A stretch of 64,000 bases of DNA from Sthenelais limicola (Eukaryota; Annelida; Polychaeta; Phyllodocida; Sigalionidae), in assembly GCA_942159475.1 (NCBI GenBank), contig OW804094.1:50650966-50714965 (forward strand). Direction: 5' to 3'. Made by a program: the position numbers and the translations under genes. A model generated the notes under the pieces. It was not told the origin of the DNA, did not search any database, and saw only the letters and a list, made by a program, of their open reading frames with translations. Below are positions 59,660-64,000 of the stretch, one piece after another (the stretch's first letter is position 1; each line of letters begins with the position of its first letter).

Positions 59660-62205
59660 TATTAAAGTATATCTCAAACTCCTGTAACTCTTCCTATCAT
59701 TACCTATTACACCATTTATCCAGTATCCAGACATTATGTCTATAATACTTTAGTCAGATCAATAATTCTATAACATATAACAAACCCACTTACATAGCAT
59801 AATACATGCAGTAAGATAATACTATTCAATACGAAAAATTTCCCTTCTACCCTTCTACCCGTCCGCCAGATATACATCAAACTCCGCCAAATATGTAGTT
59901 CTAAGATAACTTCTGAATTGTAACCTCGTCTTTGTTACTTGTACCTCTACTGGTAGATTGTTCCACATTTCAGTTAGTCTATAAACATAAGATTTCTTGA
60001 AGATCTCATTTCTTGGTCTCGGCACAACCAAACTCTTTCCTTTAGCTAATCGTCTTAGTGTAATATTTCTTTTATCTAAATTCGATTCATCTCTGGTTCG
60101 CATGAAAGCCAAATCCATGAGATGACTATTTCGTCTTGTCTCAAGTGCCGGCATATTTAGTGTTTGATGGATCTCCCTCGTACTCGTCAACTTTGGTAAT
60201 TTAAGTATTATTTTTAACGCAGAGTTTTGAAGTACTTGTAGCTTTTTTAGAGCTGTTTGCGCCGCAGACCCATAGAACATATCTCCGTAATCCATTATTG
60301 GAAGAATCATCATTTTGTAGAGGAGTAGTAGTGTACTCTTATCACATATGTTATATAATTTCGACATAGAGTGGACCTTTGTCCTAACACTGAACATTTT
60401 CTTCCTTAGAAAAACATTGAAATTCAATCTACAGTCTAACTCTACTCCCAGATATTTATATTCCGGAACATTCTCTAACATCTGTCCATTTATCTTATAA
60501 TTTACAATATTTTTTGGATCACTTTTTGATCTAATGGTTAACGCCTTACATTTGTTTATATTTAGAGAGATTTTGTTTACCGAGCACCACCTAACTATCT
60601 TGTCTAGGTCACTTTGTAACTCTATATTTTCTGGCAGTCCTAACTCCCTTTCTTTAAACAAAACCGTGTCGTCCGCGAAAAACTGGACATTACAATTTTC
60701 GACAACTGATTGTAAGTCATTTATATACACAATAAACATAAGCGGGCCGAGGCTTGTCCCTTGTGGTACTCCACATGTTACAGGCTTCGGGGCGGAAAGT
60801 TCACCATTCAGTAATACCCTCTGCTTTCTTTCATTAAGATAATTTTTAAACCACAACAATTCTATTCCTCTTACTCCGAAATTCTTTAATTTAGCTAACA
60901 AAATACTATGATCTACCGTATCAAACGCTTTTTTAAAGTCTAAAAATATTAGGTCTGTGGCTTTCTTTTCATTTAGATTAACGTAAATTTTACTTAACAG
61001 TCTATCTAATGCGTTATTTATTGATCTCCCAGCCCTGAAGCCAATGTGCTGATCGCACAGTAAACCTTGCCCCTCTAAATACTGAGATAATTCTTTTTGT
61101 TTGCATATTTCCAACAGTTTTGCGGGTAACTTTATACATGATATAGGCCTGTAGTTGCCAGGCAAACATTTTTCTCCATCTTTGTACAACGGTGTAACAT
61201 TAGCTTGTTTAAAGTCTAATGGTATATTTGCGCACTCAATAGTCAAGTTAAATAAGTATGCAAGCTGCTTCTTTAATGCGATTAAACAGTGTTTGAGAAT
61301 TCTGGTAGGCAAGAGTTTAATTCCTGAGGCTTTATAGTTTCCTATTTTATTTAATGCTAGCTCAATATCCAACTCGCTAATCTTCCTAAATTTAAAGTGA
61401 GAATCTGGGTCAACCCTGTGGTGAATTCTTTCCCTTTCTAACTTGACATCGTCGTCTACTTCTATTTTCTGTGCCAACTCAGGTCCAATCCCCACGAAGA
61501 AATCATTTATTATCTCCGCCGCTTCTTTACCTTTCACCTTTCCCCCTTTTTCTGAAAGAATATTAACGTTGTCATCTTTCCCATTTTTACCTTTGCTGGA
61601 GATCAACGGTTTTAGTAGATTCCAGAACTTATGCGGCTCATTCTTTTTCTCCTTTATTTGTTCCCTTAGATAATTTTCCTTAGCTTTTCTTATCAAGGTA
61701 GTTGCCTTGCCTCTAAGTACTCTCGCCTTTGCCCAGTCCTCCACTAGGTTCGTATTTTTAGCAGTCTTGAATGCCTTATCTCTTGACTTTGTTGCCTCTA
61801 TAATAGTTTCATCATACCATTCAGGTGTAACTCTAACGTTGTTGAACCTCTTGACGGGACACATCCTATCCACATATTTCTCTATATTTGTAATAATCAA
61901 ATCCCACGCTTTGTTAACATCATTGGTTACATATAATTCACTCCAGTTTAAATCACGCAAAATCTCTTTTAAAATTTTTGTATCAAGATTCTTTGTGTTT
62001 CTAGCTTCAAAGGATTCAACTTTGTAGCTGGTCCTTTCTTTCTTTATCTGTAAAAATATTGGCAAGTGATCGCTTAGATTTAATTCAATCGTGCCATTTG
62101 CATTTATCCATTTCCCGTTTGTATAGATATGGTCAATTGTCGAGACCGAAGTCTGACTAATACGGGTACTTGTTTTTATCACTTGCTGGATTAATGAATA
62201 ACATT
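59660..62205 (-). mobile_element. 5'-truncated LINE with intact endonuclease end and reverse transcriptase
   Basis: One uninterrupted minus-strand frame (62202-59855, about 780 codons) begins inside the APE endonuclease (IQQVIKTSTRISQTS.STIDHIYTN; LSDHLPIF with the catalytic Asp-His). It then covers the linker and the full RT: KASGIKLLPTRILK, NYRPISCI, LIFLDFKKAFDTVDH, TCGVPQGTSLGPLMF, VQFFADDTVLF, YKYLGVELD, and the post-RT MDYGDMFYGSAA and WNNLPVEV. A 3' UTR of about 190 bp follows. The frame ends upstream at a stop in (CTCT)n at 62205. It fits a CR1/L2/Jockey-type LINE. The long open frame implies recent insertion, but the lost N-terminus makes it non-autonomous. Confidence 0.9.
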
Positions 62206-62206
62206 A

Positions 62207-62400
62207 TCTCTCTCTCTCTCCTGCACACCTGTTCCTCCTCCACCCATTCCAACAACCAGGCGCCCCCCATCATAACCAACAACCAGGCGCCCTCCATCAT
62301 AACCTACAACCAGGCGCCCCCACATCATAATAATAATAGCCAGGCGCCCCCACATCATAATAATAATAACCAAGGCCACACATAATAACCAGGCGCCCCA
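62207..62400. repeat. (CT)n and AACCAGGCGCCCC minisatellite
   Basis: (CT)n at 62207-62220, then six or so units of CAACCAGGCGCCCCCCATCA with a TAATAATAA spacer variant. Confidence 0.9.
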
Positions 62401-62579
62401 CCCTTATTAAACAACCAGGACTTCGACATAACAGGACACACACTTCGACCACAAAACAGAAAAGGAGCAAGTAGGTCAAAACACTGATAAGCAGGGGCAA
62501 GGGGCTAGGGGCTTGGCAGCCATCTTGAATTACTCCAAAAGGTCACCTGTGTGGGTTTATATCTACTACTGAGCTTTGT

Positions 62580-62888
62580 GTGAATGAAATAATCAAAAAA
62601 ATAAGCAAGGAAGAGAAGCAAAAATGGAGAAGAGTAATCACTGATGTCAGTGACCATATTGATATAATGAGAGGATTAAAAAATCAAAAAAAAATCAAAA
62701 GTTTAATAGAAAAAGCAACTGTTGAAACATGTAATTCCAACGTGAAAGCGTTGGGTCTTGACTCTGGTGTTGAATGTGAAAAAACAATGCGTATGGTACT
62801 TGCAGACGTGGCTTCCTCTAATGAGAAGCAGCAATACCAAACCGTGCATGGCAATGCATCGACTCTCTTTCGAAATGGCTGTTCGTAG
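62580..62888 (+). CDS. Unrecognised 102-aa ORF, mostly alpha-helical
   Basis: Open frame starting MNEIIKKISKEEKQKWRRVI, rich in Lys/Glu, likely helical, without a catalytic motif I recognise. EEKQKWRRVITDVSDHI loosely resembles the start of hAT/ZMYM-type transposase-derived proteins, which is not enough to assign it. TTTAATATG and weak poly(A)-like signals follow (AATAAATG at 62961). It could be an exon or a transposon scrap. Confidence 0.3.
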   Translation: MNEIIKKISKEEKQKWRRVITDVSDHIDIMRGLKNQKKIKSLIEKATVETCNSNVKALGLDSGVECEKTMRMVLADVASSNEKQQYQTVHGNASTLFRNGCS

Positions 62889-63115
62889 ATATTATGACAT
62901 TTGGTTGCATTTATATTTAATATGTTTAGTATTGTAGAAGCCCAGTTGGCAGGAACCTGAATAAATGATTTAAAATTTAAAATTAAAAAAAAAGAAGATC
63001 CGGGCTCTACCCAGAGTTATTCTTACAGCTCAACTAGTTCAATTGGAATATCAACACAACTGGAATATCTTAACACAATTATATTTAATAGTTCCCCTAT
63101 CTACAATATCTCATT

Positions 63116-63490
63116 CGATTGAGAGGGAGACAGAGAGATATAGGGCAATGGGGGGCGGGGGGGGGGGGAGAGAGAGAGGTGTCCGTGAGAGAAAGGATAG
63201 AAATGGGAAGGGGGGGATAGGAAATAGTTGGGAGGGAGGAGAAAGGAGGAGAAAGGGAGCACGTGAGCATGCGCTGAGAGACAGAGAGGGTGTCTGGGTG
63301 TGGGTGTGGGTTGGGGGGGGGGGAGGGAGAGGACAAGAGAGCTGAAGAGGGAGAGAAAGGGCAAGATGGGGGGGGGGGGGGGAGAGTGCTGAACAGAGAG
63401 ATGGACAGAAAGAGGGGCCGGGGGGAGAGGGTAGCCCTAACAGTCAGTCACCATCATCACCACAAATCAAGGAGAATGGAGAGAGGAGCG
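63116..63490. repeat. GA/G-rich tract with long G runs
   Basis: Low-complexity purine sequence with runs of 9-14 G (63155, 63313, 63368). Frames over it are compositional. Confidence 0.9.
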
Positions 63491-63945
63491 GATAGATGAG
63501 AGCGGGAAGAGGAAAATTACAGTCATTACAGTGCCGCCGTCTGGCGGATACGGCAATAACCAAAATTTGTTATCCGTATTAAGGCCTACGGTACCCTACT
63601 TTGATTGATTGAAAACTTTTATTGCTAACAAGTAGCCATATAAATAAGAGGGGGTGTTCTCCGGCAGATGGGAGGTTTTCCGCCCCCTTAAGTAGGCCTA
63701 CTTTATACTCTAAGTTTGTATATTTATTTACTTACCGGTAGGCCATTCATCCTTTAATTCGTTTCAAACAACGAGAACTATTAATCTTTAGAATTCATTT
63801 GGGAAAACTTTGCTCGTGACAAAAAATAGCAGGAGATGTCTCTAACCTACATTTAGAAATAAATTATTTATGCCCACTTTGAATTCATTTTTCTGCGAGC
63901 AGGGAGTGTTCTGGCATTTCGTATGTTGTTATTGATAATGTTTTT
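63491..63945. other. Sequence without recognised genes
   Basis: Nothing supported. Confidence 0.35.
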
Positions 63946-63979
63946 CCAGAGCTATACATATACGTATATATAGCTCTGG
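63946..63979. repeat. 34-bp hairpin CCAGAGCTATA..TATAGCTCTGG
   Basis: CCAGAGCTATACATATACGT pairs with the following ATATATAGCTCTGG (one or two mismatches). It shares AGCTATAC and CCAGAG with the palindrome at 4766-4864. Confidence 0.7.
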
Positions 63980-64000
63980 TTTTTCCAATTGTCAACCTTC

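Overview
The window is animal nuclear DNA, AT-rich and packed with repeats. It has spliceosomal introns (GTAAGT/GTGAGT donors, polypyrimidine-AG acceptors), non-LTR retrotransposons, LTR elements, piggyBac, a Helitron-like element, MITEs, many minisatellites and long polypurine/polypyrimidine tracts. This mix suggests an invertebrate, probably marine. The sequence alone does not let me name the species. I recognise no conserved host housekeeping gene. There is no bacterial-style operon, CRISPR array or phage.

Layout. 1-770: right part of a non-autonomous element with a repeated 16-bp motif. 1134-1570: CT-rich tract. 3115-3420: possible solo LTR. 3735-4605: 20-bp minisatellite. 5407-7119 (+): a three-exon gene with an open frame whose splice phases agree, 357 aa, possibly an OB-fold/RPA-like ssDNA-binding protein. 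10485-18407 (-): a large decayed Helitron-like Rep-helicase whose reading continues, across one small frameshift, into a C-terminal GIY-YIG endonuclease domain. A 1.08-kb LINE fragment splits its helicase at 11489-12566. 19819-20625 (-): LINE reverse-transcriptase fragment, followed by stacked minisatellites to 21205.

23261-39888 is a nest of mobile DNA. A dispersed repeat (family R) is cut by element B, which has TAGTCCTGG ends and TTC on both sides. B is cut near its left end by element A, which has GGGGCGGGTTTTG ends and 1.5-1.8 kb inverted arms rich in AGGTCA. Inside A lie a TIR element carrying six copies of TGTAAGCGACCGTG, a ~30-bp minisatellite array and a 617-bp solo LTR. Inside B lies a decayed Ty3-like LTR-gag fragment.

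40000-52000 holds further R copies, long GAGT/GA/CT tracts and AT-rich sequence without genes. 52195-53370 holds two LINE fragments. 53598-54506 is another repeated-motif element. 54566-58570 is a broken piggyBac with a perfect-TIR Harbinger-type MITE in its first intron. 58868-62205 holds two LINEs on the minus strand, one with an uninterrupted frame of about 780 codons covering the end of the endonuclease and the whole reverse transcriptase. The last 1.8 kb is minisatellite, one small ORF, a GA/G-rich tract and a hairpin.

The most interesting object is the Rep-helicase-GIY-YIG polyprotein together with the convergent spliced gene beside it. In known Helitron relatives the added endonuclease is usually of the APE type. 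A GIY-YIG domain there would be a different cleavage module on a rolling-circle transposase.
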